From positions 3,760,001 through 3,824,000 of the forward strand of contig NZ_CP019799.1 of NCBI RefSeq assembly GCF_002007605.1: a stretch of 64,000 bases of DNA. Reading direction: 5' to 3'. Of this stretch, positions 46,018 to 55,644 are shown one piece after another. Every line of letters starts with the position of its first letter. Positions within the stretch are counted from its first letter, which is position 1. The position numbers and the translations under genes are program-made. The DNA is from Cellvibrio sp. PSBB023. GTDB lineage: Bacteria; Pseudomonadota; Gammaproteobacteria; Pseudomonadales; Cellvibrionaceae. The notes under the pieces are model-generated. The model was not told the origin of the DNA and did not search any database. It was given only the letters and a program-made list of their open reading frames with translations.

Positions 46018-46365
46018 ATGGCCGATTTTGACCTTATCCCCGTGGAAGTAGCCTACGCGCTGCCCCATAAACAAAAAATTATCGCCCTGTTAGTGGAGCC
46101 GGGCACCACGGCGTTGGAGGCGGTAAAACGCTCCAGGATGGGCGATCACTTCCCCGACCTGGATCTCTCCAGCGCCAAGCTGGGAATCTTTGGCCAATCT
46201 CTGGGCACCAAGGGGCTGGACACGGCAGACAAGCACATACTGCATGCTGGCGACCGTGTAGAAATCTATCGCCCACTGGCCTCTGACCCGAAAGAAGCAC
46301 GGCGCAAACGGGCGGAAAAAACCGAGGCCGCCAGCGACGAAAAAGCCGCTCCGGCAGCGGAGTAA
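46018..46365 (+). CDS. rnfH: RnfH/UPF0125 family ubiquitin-like protein
   Basis: A 115-residue beta-grasp protein of the RnfH (YfjF) family. It starts with IPVEVAYALPHKQKIIALLVEPGTT and contains LGIFGQSLG and GDRVEIYRPL, the family marks. Its function is not firmly known. An Ala/Glu/Lys-rich tail of about 20 residues extends the usual length. It is directly downstream of ratA; in Pseudomonas bamE/omlA would come next, but here a signalling block intervenes. Confidence 0.92.
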   Translation: MADFDLIPVEVAYALPHKQKIIALLVEPGTTALEAVKRSRMGDHFPDLDLSSAKLGIFGQSLGTKGLDTADKHILHAGDRVEIYRPLASDPKEARRKRAEKTEAASDEKAAPAAE

Positions 46366-46488
46366 ACACCGTGCCAGCGTCGTCCTCCGGCGCTGGCTTA
46401 CACCCGCTCTTCAACCCTGCTTCACCATAAAATTGCACTACACTGGGGTAATGCGCTGTCCGCAATTCCTTCACCCTAGAGATTTTTC

Positions 46489-49400
46489 ATGCCCGTGATT
46501 CGCAAAGGTTGGTATGCATGGCTGCCCTGGCTTGCCGCCGCGGTATTAGCCTTGGCTTTTGCCGGATTTATGCGTGCCGACGTGCAGCTCCACCAGCAGG
46601 TCTGGCAGGAGCGCATCGCCTTGTGGACCCAGCGCCACAACGAAACGGTGATGAATCACAGCCGCGACATGACCCAGCAGGCCATGCTGCTCGCCCAACT
46701 GATTGCGCGCGACAGCGATGTATTGGCGCTGGTGCGCGAAGCCCAGCAGCACTTCGTGGCGGAACGCGGGCGATTATCGGCGCCGCTCACCAGTGCTGCG
46801 CGCGACAAGCTGCGGTTAAAGTTGGATGACTATTGGCTGGGGATGCGCGATTTGGGCGTGCCCCGGCTCAGCATTTATGTGGCGCCGGGTGCTATCAGCT
46901 TTTTGCGTATGCACCTGCCCGAGCGCGCGGGCGATAGCGTTGGCGCCGTGCGCCCCATGATCCAACAAACCTTCAGCTCCGGCCTGCCCTCCTGGGGGCT
47001 GGATATTGCCCGCAGTGGCAGTGGCCCCAGTGCAGTACTGCCCATTATGGCCAATGCCGATCAAACCGGCGCGGTGGTAGCCGTACTGGAAGTGGGCATG
47101 GCCTCACTGGCACAGGGCTCGGCTATCAGCGACATTCACATCGCCACCTTTTTGCAAAAAAATGCCGTGGAGCAACTGCTCTGGGACAGTGCCCGCCAGA
47201 GCCTGCATCGCGCCAACCCCACCACCGTGGAGGATTGGCGCCTGGAAAGCACTAACGACCCACTGCTGCACGACTGGTGGAATCGCGGCAAGATAGCGAT
47301 CAGCCGCCAGGGGCAGCTGCTATACCACGACCAACAGGTATATCTCGCCTCCTGGATACCTATTATGCAGGTGGGCGTACCGCTTGCCGAATCGCCAATG
47401 GCGGCCTTGGTGTGGCATGACATCAGCGCTGACTACAGCCGCTACCATGCAACCATCACCCGCGTGATTGCCAAGTGGAGTGCTGCGCTGGCTGTGGCCC
47501 TGTTGCTGTTGGCGGGGTTTATCTACTTGCAGCGCCGCTATTTGCAGCAGGTCATTCTGGAGCACCGCGAGCAGTTACAAGCCGAGCACAACCAGACCGA
47601 ACAGGCGCGTCAGCGTTTGGCATTGGCGCTGCGCTCCAGCGACTCGGGTTTTTGGGAGTGGGACATAGTCAACGACCGCGCCCGCTTTTCGCCGGAATGG
47701 CGCCAGCTCTGTGGCCTGGGGCCTGAATCCCCTAACTCGCTCGACCTGGATGAGTGGATGAGCCGCGTTCACCCTGCTGACAAACGCGCCAGCTACAGCG
47801 ACATTATTCGCCATATCAAGGGCGAAACGCCCATGTATGAAAACGAGTACCGGCTGCGTATTCACGACGGCAGCTATAAGTGGATTCTCACCCGCGGCAA
47901 GGTGGTGGAGTGGCAAGCCAATGGCCGTGCGGCGCTGGTGCTGGGCGTTTATTCCGATATTACCCAGCGCAAAAACACCGAGCTGATCAGTATTCGCCAG
48001 CAGGCCGCGCTGCACTCGCTCAATGAAATTGCCTCCCTCTCCGGTGTGGACCCCGATGCCCAGCTCAAACGCGCGCTGTCGCTGGGCGCCCGTTATCTAG
48101 GGTTGAGTACCGGAGTGATCAGCGCAATCAAAGAAGACAGCTACAGGGTGCGAGTCGCGTTTTGCTCCCAGAGCCAGCGCGATCTGGTGCCGCTCAGCAA
48201 TCGGTTGATGGATAACTACTGTAGCCTGACTGTGGCCGCTCGCGATGTGGTTGCCGAGGACGACATTCCCACCAGCGACCAGCGCCAACATCCCGCCTAC
48301 CGCCTGACGCAAGTGGAGTCCTACATTGGCGCGCCGCTGTGGATGAATGGCGAGGTCTGCGGCACCTTGGCCTTTAGCTCACGCAAAACCCGCCATCACC
48401 AATACGATGCCCTCGACAAAGACTTTGTGCGCTTGCTGGCGCGCTGGATCAGTTCGGTGGTGGAGCGTTGGCAGCAGGATATCGACAAAAAAGTCATTAT
48501 CGAGCGCTTCCACAAGTTAAGTGAGCGTCTGCCCGGCTTCCTGTTCCAGTATCAAATGCGCCCTGATGGCAGCTCTTTTTTCCCCTATGCCAGTGCGGGC
48601 ATTAAAAACATCTACAACGTGGAACCGGAAGATGTCATTGAATCTGCCGAGTGTGTGTTTTCTGTGATCCATCCGGATGATGTGGGCTGGATCGGCGAGG
48701 CAATCTCTTTATCTGCCAGCAAGCTCACACCATTTGTGACCACCTTCCGGGTGAATCACCCAATACTCGGGATGATCTGGGCGCATTTTGAGTCACTGCC
48801 TGAGCCCCTGCCTGATGGCGGCGTGTTGTGGAATGGTTATGCCTCCGATGTCACCCCGCTCAAAGAGACCGAACTGAAGTTAAAAGAGACCAATGCACTG
48901 CGCAAAGCGATTCTGGATGCCGCCAATATCGCCATCATCTCTGCGGATAGCCAAGGCTTTATCAAGACTTTCAACATGGGCGCAGAGCTGATGCTGGGTT
49001 ATCGCGCCGACGAGATAATCGATCGCCAAACCCCTCTCTTGTTTCACCTAGAGTCGGAAATCGCCGACTATGCCCAGCAGTTGGCCCGGGAGTTGGGCTA
49101 TGCGGTAACACCCGGTTTCGACACCTTTATCGCCAAGGCACGGGAAGGCACAGACGATGAACGCGAGTGGCTTTATGTCCGCAAGGACGGCAGTCGCTTC
49201 CCGGTACTGCTCACCGTATCGGCGCTGCGCGACAGTGAAAACAGCATTACCGGCTACATGGGAATCGCGCGGGATATCAGTGAGATCAAACGTATCGACC
49301 AGATGAAAACCGAGTTTATCTCCACTGTGAGCCATGAATTGCGTACGCCGCTGACCGCTATCAGCGGGGCGCTGGGCATTATCGCCAACGGCATGGCGGG

Positions 49401-50442
49401 CAATTTGTCCGAGCAGGCCCAGCGCATGATCCAGATTGCCTATAGCAATTCCCATCGCCTGATTTACCTGGTGAATGACCTGCTGGATATGGAAAAACTG
49501 GTTGCCGGCAAAATGCACTTTGAAATGCAACCCCATAGCCTGCGCCAGTTGATTATGCAGAGCATGGAGGAGAACACCGCCTTCGCCGAGCAGTACGATG
49601 TGACTTATGTACTGGCCGATGACACTGACGTGCAAGTGGTGGTGGATGAGCAGCGGCTGCTGCAAGTGCTGGCCAACTACCTGTCCAACGCGGCCAAGTT
49701 CTCGCCGGCCAACGAAGTGGTGAGCATCAAGGTGGAGCTGGGGTTCGGGCGAGTCAGGGTTAGCGTCAGCGACAAGGGGCCGGGCGTCAGTGAAGAATTC
49801 CTGCCGCGCCTGTTCCAAAAGTTTTCCCAGGCCGACTCTTCCGACTCGCGCCAAAAAGGCGGCACAGGCCTGGGCTTGGCCATTTGCAAAGAGATTATCG
49901 AGCGCATGGGCGGCAGCCTGGGTGTGGAGCCCTCGGCCGCGCAGGGCGCCTGCTTTTACTTTGAGCTGCCCTGCGAGGATGCCACCCAAAAAGTACCCGC
50001 CAGTCGGATCGAGCCTGTCAAAAACAAACCGCATTTGCTCATTGTGGAAGACGACCAAGCCACTGCGGAAATTTTGAGTGCACTTTTGCCCGGCGAACAT
50101 TACGACATAGATTGTGCCGCCACCGGTCAGGCGGCGCTGGAGCTATTGCAACTGCGCGATTACGATCTCATGACACTGGATCTCAACCTGCCTGATATGA
50201 CCGGTATCGATATTGTGCGCTATGTGCGCGATACCGAATTAAAGCAGGCTGCTACCGGTGCGCCCCTGCCTATTATCATCGTCAGCGGCGATCTGGCCCC
50301 GGCCAAGCAAGCACTGGTGCAATCCGGCTTGCTGACCGATGTCTATTGGCAGAGCAAACCGCTCTCTTACCTCGAATTCGACCGGCTATTGAACCGCGTA
50401 CTGGCGCCGGCTGTCGATAAAACACCAGAGGACTCCTTATGA
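46489..50442 (+). CDS. Hybrid sensor histidine kinase with periplasmic sensor, PAS/GAF domains and receiver
   Basis: A 1317-residue inner-membrane protein. Order: membrane helix 10-28, periplasmic sensor 29-325, helix 328-348, PAS (about 375-495), GAF (about 505-660), PAS (about 672-795), PAS (about 803-935), HisKA with His949 in VSHELRTPL, ATPase domain with N box (NYLSNAAKF), G1 (DKGPGVS) and G2 (GGTGLGLAI), then a receiver with Asp1231 in LDLNLPDMTG and Lys1290. All catalytic residues are present. The stimulus is unknown. Its stop overlaps the next kinase's start (ATGA at 50439), so the two are coupled. Confidence 0.93.
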   Translation: MPVIRKGWYAWLPWLAAAVLALAFAGFMRADVQLHQQVWQERIALWTQRHNETVMNHSRDMTQQAMLLAQLIARDSDVLALVREAQQHFVAERGRLSAPLTSAARDKLRLKLDDYWLGMRDLGVPRLSIYVAPGAISFLRMHLPERAGDSVGAVRPMIQQTFSSGLPSWGLDIARSGSGPSAVLPIMANADQTGAVVAVLEVGMASLAQGSAISDIHIATFLQKNAVEQLLWDSARQSLHRANPTTVEDWRLESTNDPLLHDWWNRGKIAISRQGQLLYHDQQVYLASWIPIMQVGVPLAESPMAALVWHDISADYSRYHATITRVIAKWSAALAVALLLLAGFIYLQRRYLQQVILEHREQLQAEHNQTEQARQRLALALRSSDSGFWEWDIVNDRARFSPEWRQLCGLGPESPNSLDLDEWMSRVHPADKRASYSDIIRHIKGETPMYENEYRLRIHDGSYKWILTRGKVVEWQANGRAALVLGVYSDITQRKNTELISIRQQAALHSLNEIASLSGVDPDAQLKRALSLGARYLGLSTGVISAIKEDSYRVRVAFCSQSQRDLVPLSNRLMDNYCSLTVAARDVVAEDDIPTSDQRQHPAYRLTQVESYIGAPLWMNGEVCGTLAFSSRKTRHHQYDALDKDFVRLLARWISSVVERWQQDIDKKVIIERFHKLSERLPGFLFQYQMRPDGSSFFPYASAGIKNIYNVEPEDVIESAECVFSVIHPDDVGWIGEAISLSASKLTPFVTTFRVNHPILGMIWAHFESLPEPLPDGGVLWNGYASDVTPLKETELKLKETNALRKAILDAANIAIISADSQGFIKTFNMGAELMLGYRADEIIDRQTPLLFHLESEIADYAQQLARELGYAVTPGFDTFIAKAREGTDDEREWLYVRKDGSRFPVLLTVSALRDSENSITGYMGIARDISEIKRIDQMKTEFISTVSHELRTPLTAISGALGIIANGMAGNLSEQAQRMIQIAYSNSHRLIYLVNDLLDMEKLVAGKMHFEMQPHSLRQLIMQSMEENTAFAEQYDVTYVLADDTDVQVVVDEQRLLQVLANYLSNAAKFSPANEVVSIKVELGFGRVRVSVSDKGPGVSEEFLPRLFQKFSQADSSDSRQKGGTGLGLAICKEIIERMGGSLGVEPSAAQGACFYFELPCEDATQKVPASRIEPVKNKPHLLIVEDDQATAEILSALLPGEHYDIDCAATGQAALELLQLRDYDLMTLDLNLPDMTGIDIVRYVRDTELKQAATGAPLPIIIVSGDLAPAKQALVQSGLLTDVYWQSKPLSYLEFDRLLNRVLAPAVDKTPEDSL

Positions 50443-52040
50443 ACGCGGCACTCCCATACAACGAGCTACAGCGCCTGGCCCATCTGCACGCCCTGAATAT
50501 TCTCGACTCCGGGCGCGAGCAAAGTTTTGATGACATAGCTTGCCTCGCCATGTCGCTGTGTCGCACCCCGATTGCCGTGGTCAGCCTGATCGACAGCGAC
50601 CGACAGTGGTTTAAAAGCTGCGTTGGCCTGCATGCCACCGAGACGTCGCGCGATGTTTCATTTTGTGCCCACGCCATTTTGCGGCCCGATGATTTGCTCG
50701 TGGTGGAAGACGCCACTCAAGATCCGCGCTTTCGCGATAATCCGCTGGTGTTGGGCGATGAACATATTCGCTTCTACGCCGGTGCACCGCTGGTATCAGC
50801 CGAAGGTCACGCCTTTGGCACCCTGTGCGTGATCGATCGTGTCCCGCGTCGGCTGGATCAACTGCAACTCAATAGCTTGCAGCTACTGGCTCGCCAGGTG
50901 ATGCAATTACTGCAACTGCGCGAGGCCAATCAGGCGCTGCAACTGTCGCAGCAAAAATTACTCACCCTCTACAATCAGGCTCCTGTCGCCATCATCCTGA
51001 ACCATCTGGACGATGGCCGGTTTATTGAATTCAACCCGGAATTTGTGCGCTTGATTGGCTATAGCGCTGAGGAGATCCTGCGCCTGACCACGGCGGATAT
51101 CACACCGTCAGAATACGCCGAAGAAGACCAGCACAAATTGCAGCGGGTAGCCGCCACCGGGCGCTATGGCCCCTATGAGAAACACTATATCCATAAGGAT
51201 GGCAGCCTGATTCCGGTGCTGCTCAACGGCGTTCTCATCGAGGCTCCCGATGGCGAGCAACAGGTGTGGACGTTTATTCAGGACATCAGCGAGCGCAAAC
51301 GTGCCGAGCAAATCAAGAATGATTTTGTGTCCGCCGTCAGCCACGAACTGCGCACACCGCTCACATCCATCTCTGGCGCCTTGGGGCTGTTGGTGAGCGG
51401 CAAGCTTGGAAGCCTGCCGGAAAAAATGGACAGCATGCTCACCATCGCCCACAAAAATGCGCTGCGCCTGAGCCAGTTGATTAATGACCTGCTGGATATG
51501 GAAAAGCTCATCGCGGGCAAAATGGGCTTTGATTTAAAACGCCAGCCGCTGGTGCCCATCATCGAGCAATCGCTGGAATCCAACAAAGCCTATGCCGATA
51601 GCTTTGATGTCAGCCTGAGCCTGCATATCTGTGCCGACGAGCAGGATATACCGCTGATGGTGGCGATTGATGCCCATCGCCTGCAGCAAGTGCTGGCCAA
51701 CTTTATTTCCAATGCGGTGAAATTTTCGCCCCCCCACGGGCAGGTGGAAGTGCACCTGATCCAGCAATTGCGCGAGATAAAAATCGCCGTGATCGATCAG
51801 GGCCCGGGCATCAGCGACGAATTCCGCGAACACCTGTTCCAAAAATTCACCCAGGCCGATTCCTCGGCATCGCGCCAGCGCGGCGGCACCGGATTGGGGC
51901 TGGCCATTAGCAAAACCTTTGTGGAGCGCATGAACGGGCGTATCGGCTTTGACTCAGTACCGGGGCAGGGCGCCACCTTTTTTGCCATATTCCCGCTCGC
52001 CAACCGCGCCAGCGATCTTTCAGTCACGCCTAACCACTAA
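50439..52040 (+). CDS. Cytoplasmic GAF-PAS sensor histidine kinase
   Basis: A 533-residue soluble kinase: GAF (about 23-160, with FCAHAIL and FYAGAPLVS), PAS (about 172-290, FIEFNPEFVRLIGYSAEEIL), HisKA with His302 in VSHELRTPL, and an ATPase domain with NFISNAVKF, DQGPGIS and GGTGLGLAI. No membrane helix and no receiver. Its kinase core is strikingly like that of the preceding hybrid kinase (both have NDLLDMEKL.AGKM and FQKF.QADSS.SRQ), so one probably arose from the other. Coupled upstream by ATGA and followed after 12 bases by a CheY-like gene, its likely target. Confidence 0.93.
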   Translation: MNAALPYNELQRLAHLHALNILDSGREQSFDDIACLAMSLCRTPIAVVSLIDSDRQWFKSCVGLHATETSRDVSFCAHAILRPDDLLVVEDATQDPRFRDNPLVLGDEHIRFYAGAPLVSAEGHAFGTLCVIDRVPRRLDQLQLNSLQLLARQVMQLLQLREANQALQLSQQKLLTLYNQAPVAIILNHLDDGRFIEFNPEFVRLIGYSAEEILRLTTADITPSEYAEEDQHKLQRVAATGRYGPYEKHYIHKDGSLIPVLLNGVLIEAPDGEQQVWTFIQDISERKRAEQIKNDFVSAVSHELRTPLTSISGALGLLVSGKLGSLPEKMDSMLTIAHKNALRLSQLINDLLDMEKLIAGKMGFDLKRQPLVPIIEQSLESNKAYADSFDVSLSLHICADEQDIPLMVAIDAHRLQQVLANFISNAVKFSPPHGQVEVHLIQQLREIKIAVIDQGPGISDEFREHLFQKFTQADSSASRQRGGTGLGLAISKTFVERMNGRIGFDSVPGQGATFFAIFPLANRASDLSVTPNH

Positions 52041-52052
52041 TACAGGCTATTT

Positions 52053-52442
52053 ATGACCCAGGAACTCACCCGCATTTTGTACGTTGAAGATGACCCGGAT
52101 ATTCAGGCGATTGCCATGATGGTGCTGGAAACCATCCACGGGTTTGTGTTGGAGGCCTGTTCGTCGGGCAGCGAAGCGCTGGAAAAAGCCGTGCCCTTTC
52201 AGCCGGACTTGATCCTGCTGGATGTGATGATGCCGGGCATGGATGGCCCAGAAACCCTGAAACAACTGCGCACCTTCCCCGCCCTGGCCGACACTCCCGT
52301 GGTATTTATGACCGCCAAGGTGCAACCGCAGGAAGTGCAGGGCTACTTGAATTTGGGCGCGCTGGGGGTGATCGCCAAACCCTTTGACCCCATGACCCTG
52401 GCAGAACAGTTGCGCGCTATTTGGCGAATGCGGTTTAACTAA
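52053..52442 (+). CDS. CheY-like single-domain response regulator
   Basis: A 129-residue stand-alone receiver. Acidic pocket Asp13/Asp14 (YVEDDPD), phosphoacceptor Asp57 (LILLDVMMPGMDG), Thr in FMTAK and Lys in IAKPFDP are present. With no output domain it must act by contact or phosphotransfer, perhaps to the Hpt protein at 53918. It follows the two kinases and overlaps the 3' end of the opposing HD-GYP gene by 8 bases. Confidence 0.93.
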   Translation: MTQELTRILYVEDDPDIQAIAMMVLETIHGFVLEACSSGSEALEKAVPFQPDLILLDVMMPGMDGPETLKQLRTFPALADTPVVFMTAKVQPQEVQGYLNLGALGVIAKPFDPMTLAEQLRAIWRMRFN

Positions 52443-53658
52443 TGCCGGACCAGAGGGTATCCAGGTTTTTAAAGCCCCATTCATCGGGGGATTCGCGCCC
52501 GATGATCTTGTCCTTGCCTTTGGCTTGGGCGAGATCAAGGGTTTCCTGAATAATGGGCATCTTGGTTTTAGCGGAAAAAAAGACTTTTACCTTGGGGTTG
52601 AGCAGCGAACCTTCGTTTTGCTCTACCACTACTGCCAGTCGCCCGCTCTCAAGGCGCACCAGCGAGCCGGTGGGGTAAATACCCACGGTTTTCACAAAGG
52701 CCTGAAAAACGGTTTCATCAAAGTGCCCCTTGCTCCACTCCGCCATCTTGCGAATGGAATCGGCAGGCGACCAGCCTTTTTTGTAAGGGCGATTGGAGGT
52801 AATGGCGTCATACACATCGCATACCGCGCCCATCTTGGCAAACAGGCTGATAGTTTCGCCTTTTAACCCATAGGGATAGCCGGTGCCATCCATTTTTTCA
52901 TGGTGATGCAGGCACACATCCAACACCATGGGGCTGACCTGATAGCTCTCCATTAAAATGCGCGCCCCCACTTCGGGGTGGGATTTCACCACAGAAAACT
53001 CTGCATCGGTCAGCTTGCCCGGCTTGTTCAGCACCTTCAGGGGAATGCCGACTTTGCCTATATCGTGCAATAGCCCGGCGAAACCGGCTTCGCGCACCAT
53101 TTCCTCGTCCAGTGCCAACTGGCGGGCGAGGGCAATCATCAGCGCACACACAGCGACCGAGTGCATGTAAGTGTATTCATCGGCATTTTTAAGGCGCGCG
53201 AGGCTGATCAGTGCATGGGGTTGGCGCAGGACGGAATTGGAAATCTCCTCCACCAGTGCACGGGCATGTTCCACTTCAATGGCTTTGCCCATGCGCGCAT
53301 CGGTGAACATTTCAATCACCGCTTCTTTGGCTTTGGCGCAGAGTTTGGCTGCGGTTTGTATCTCCTCATCAAGGGAGACTTTTTCACCGATGATGGCCCG
53401 CTCTGCTGCCATTAGCAGCGCGTCGGTCTCCTGCGCGACTTCCTGTTCGGTTTTGCCGGGAATGGCGGCGCCCACATCAATCCCCTTGGCGATATCAATC
53501 CATAATTCCTTGATACCACTGGCTTGTATGGCGTGCAGGTCTTTTTCGTCATCCAGTAGAAAACGGGTTTTCCAAAAGGGGTGTTCCATCCATGAACCGC
53601 AAAATTCACAGATAAACATGCCTATTCTTATATCTTTAACGGCGATTCTTTTTAGCAT
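52435..53658 (-). CDS. HD-GYP domain cyclic-di-GMP phosphodiesterase with DUF3391
   Basis: A 407-residue protein. The N-terminal DUF3391 region (KRIAVKDIRIGMFICEF) is followed by an HD-GYP domain with HSVAVCALM, the metal-binding LLHDIGKVGIP (His198-Asp199), HHHEKMDGTGYP (GYP at 260-262) and RPYKKGWSP. All expected metal ligands appear intact, so degradation of cyclic-di-GMP is likely. I start at ATG 53658 (MLKRIAVKD); a TTG at 53673 is the alternative. It is convergent with the receiver gene and divergent from the GGDEF gene at 53918. Confidence 0.93.
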   Translation of the reverse strand: MLKRIAVKDIRIGMFICEFCGSWMEHPFWKTRFLLDDEKDLHAIQASGIKELWIDIAKGIDVGAAIPGKTEQEVAQETDALLMAAERAIIGEKVSLDEEIQTAAKLCAKAKEAVIEMFTDARMGKAIEVEHARALVEEISNSVLRQPHALISLARLKNADEYTYMHSVAVCALMIALARQLALDEEMVREAGFAGLLHDIGKVGIPLKVLNKPGKLTDAEFSVVKSHPEVGARILMESYQVSPMVLDVCLHHHEKMDGTGYPYGLKGETISLFAKMGAVCDVYDAITSNRPYKKGWSPADSIRKMAEWSKGHFDETVFQAFVKTVGIYPTGSLVRLESGRLAVVVEQNEGSLLNPKVKVFFSAKTKMPIIQETLDLAQAKGKDKIIGRESPDEWGFKNLDTLWSGIS

Positions 53659-53917
53659 GGGGTCCCGCAGCAACTAACAAAAAGGAGTAGGTGACTCAAA
53701 ATAAATCAGTTCAGGTGAGTATAGTCGGGCTTTGCTGTGATGCTGTTCCTGCTGCCAAGTATTTCTGCTGGCCTCGCGTGTCGGCGCCTGTTCTGGTATT
53801 GGCTATTCATCGCGAACACTCCTACTATTACTCAACGCGCAGGCTTTCACGCGGGCATGCGCGTGTGTTTTTTATAGATACAGGTATACAAATAAGAATA
53901 TCGGGCACTCATTTGCT

Positions 53918-55552
53918 ATGGATAAAAAAGCTGAAATCACCGCGCGCCTCGACGCCTTACGGGCCGATTATGCCGCGCGTTTACCAGCAGAAATCGCGCG
54001 CTTGCGCGAGTTAGTCGCACTGGCATTGGTGCCAGAGAGCCAGTCATCGGCACTGGTTGAACTCGCGCAAAAACTGCACAAATTAGCGGGCTCTGCCGGC
54101 AGTTTCGGTTTTCCCGAACTGGGTAAAAAAGCCAAAAAGCTTGAGCTGCAAGTACAGGAATGGCTGGCCAGCAGCAATGTTGATACCGGCATGCTACGGG
54201 TATTCAGCGTGGCCATAGCTGCCTTGGGGGGCGAATCGCAAAGCGCCAAAAACGGCGGCTACCCTATGCCCTCCGCCAGCGCGTCCGGCGCGGCCAGCAG
54301 TTTGATCTACGTGTTGGAAGACGATCCGGATGTGGCCAATGAAGTCTGTATGACCCTGCGGCATTTTGGGCATCAGGTTGAGCACTTCGCCACGATTGCC
54401 GCGGCGGAAGCGGAAATCCTGCGCCGCCCGCCCGATTTCATGATTTGCGACATCATGTTCAGCGACGAAGGGCGCGAAACGCCCGATGCCATCGCCCAAT
54501 TGCAAGCGCAACTGCCCAGCGCTATCCCAGTGATTTTTGTCTCGACCCGCACCGATTTTGCGGCCTACCACGCCGCCGTACGCGCTGGTGCGGTCGGTTA
54601 TTTTGTCAAACCGCTCGATATCATCCGGCTGGTTGACTGCTTCGAAAACTATCTGGATCGCAACCGCAGTACACCCTACCGGGTGCTGATTATCGATGAC
54701 GACCAATCGCTCGCCGAACACTACAAATTGGTGTTGGGCTCTGCCGATATCCGTGCCGAAGTCATCAGTGATCCGCGTGATATTTTCACCCTGCTCAATG
54801 ATTTTCACCCCGAATTGATTTTGCTCGACATCAACATGCCCGGCTGCAGCGGTATCGAACTGGCGCAGGTGATTCGCCTGAATCAGGATTGGCTGCGCGT
54901 GCCCATCACCTACCTCTCTTCAGAGCAAGACGAAGAAAAACGCGCCCTGGCAATGGGGCGTGCGGGCGATGATTTCCTCAGCAAACCACTCAGCGACCTG
55001 GAGTTGATTACGGCCGTATCGGTTCGCGCCGCGCGCAGCCGACAATTGAGTGATGCACTGGATCGCGACAGTTTAACCGGCCTGCTAAAACACTCGCGCA
55101 TCAAGGAGCAGGTGGATATTGAACTGAGCCGCGCCCAGCGTACGGGCGATAAATTGAGTGTAGTGATGGTGGATTTGGATCACTTCAAACAAATCAATGA
55201 CAGTTACGGTCACCCGGCGGGCGATAAGGTCATCAAAGCCATGGCGCATTTGTTGCGGCAGCGATTGCGCAAAATGGATGCGGTAGGGCGCTATGGTGGC
55301 GAGGAGTTTGTCGCGGTATTGCCGCGTTGCAGTCGCGCTGAGGCGCAGGCGCTGATGGAAGATATACGCAAACGTTTCCGCGATATCAGTTTTACCGTTG
55401 ACCAGAAAACTTTCCATGTCACCCTAAGCGCGGGTATTGCCGCGTTTGAGCCGGATATTGAACGCGCCGATCAATTGTTGCAGGAGGCCGATGCCGCGCT
55501 CTATCGCGCCAAATCCGATGGGCGCAATCGCGTGTGCAGCTTGCGCGGATAA
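53918..55552 (+). CDS. Hpt-REC-REC-GGDEF diguanylate cyclase
   Basis: A 544-residue cytoplasmic phosphorelay protein. Order: Hpt domain with His54 in KLHKLAGSAGSFGF, first receiver with Asp178 (FMICDIMFSDE), second receiver with Asp304 (ILLDINMPGCSG), and a GGDEF domain with GGEEF at 460-464. The inhibitory RxxD site (RKMD) lies five residues before GGEEF, so product feedback is expected. It may take phosphate from the kinases upstream and turn it into cyclic-di-GMP, opposing the HD-GYP protein next door. A terminator follows. The gap 53674-53917 shows no other gene. Confidence 0.93.
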   Translation: MDKKAEITARLDALRADYAARLPAEIARLRELVALALVPESQSSALVELAQKLHKLAGSAGSFGFPELGKKAKKLELQVQEWLASSNVDTGMLRVFSVAIAALGGESQSAKNGGYPMPSASASGAASSLIYVLEDDPDVANEVCMTLRHFGHQVEHFATIAAAEAEILRRPPDFMICDIMFSDEGRETPDAIAQLQAQLPSAIPVIFVSTRTDFAAYHAAVRAGAVGYFVKPLDIIRLVDCFENYLDRNRSTPYRVLIIDDDQSLAEHYKLVLGSADIRAEVISDPRDIFTLLNDFHPELILLDINMPGCSGIELAQVIRLNQDWLRVPITYLSSEQDEEKRALAMGRAGDDFLSKPLSDLELITAVSVRAARSRQLSDALDRDSLTGLLKHSRIKEQVDIELSRAQRTGDKLSVVMVDLDHFKQINDSYGHPAGDKVIKAMAHLLRQRLRKMDAVGRYGGEEFVAVLPRCSRAEAQALMEDIRKRFRDISFTVDQKTFHVTLSAGIAAFEPDIERADQLLQEADAALYRAKSDGRNRVCSLRG

Positions 55553-55587
55553 CGCCATCTGCAGTGAAAATTCGACTGCCACAAAAA

Positions 55588-55620
55588 AATAACGCCCGAC
55601 AATGCGGGCGTTATTATTTG
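55588..55620. terminator. Terminator between the GGDEF gene and bamE
   Basis: Stem AATAACGCCCG (55588-55598) / CGGGCGTTATT (55605-55615), 6-base loop. It is preceded by an A-run and followed by a short AT-rich tail, serving both convergent genes. Confidence 0.85.
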
Positions 55621-55644
55621 CGATGCTTATCGGTATTAGCGCTG

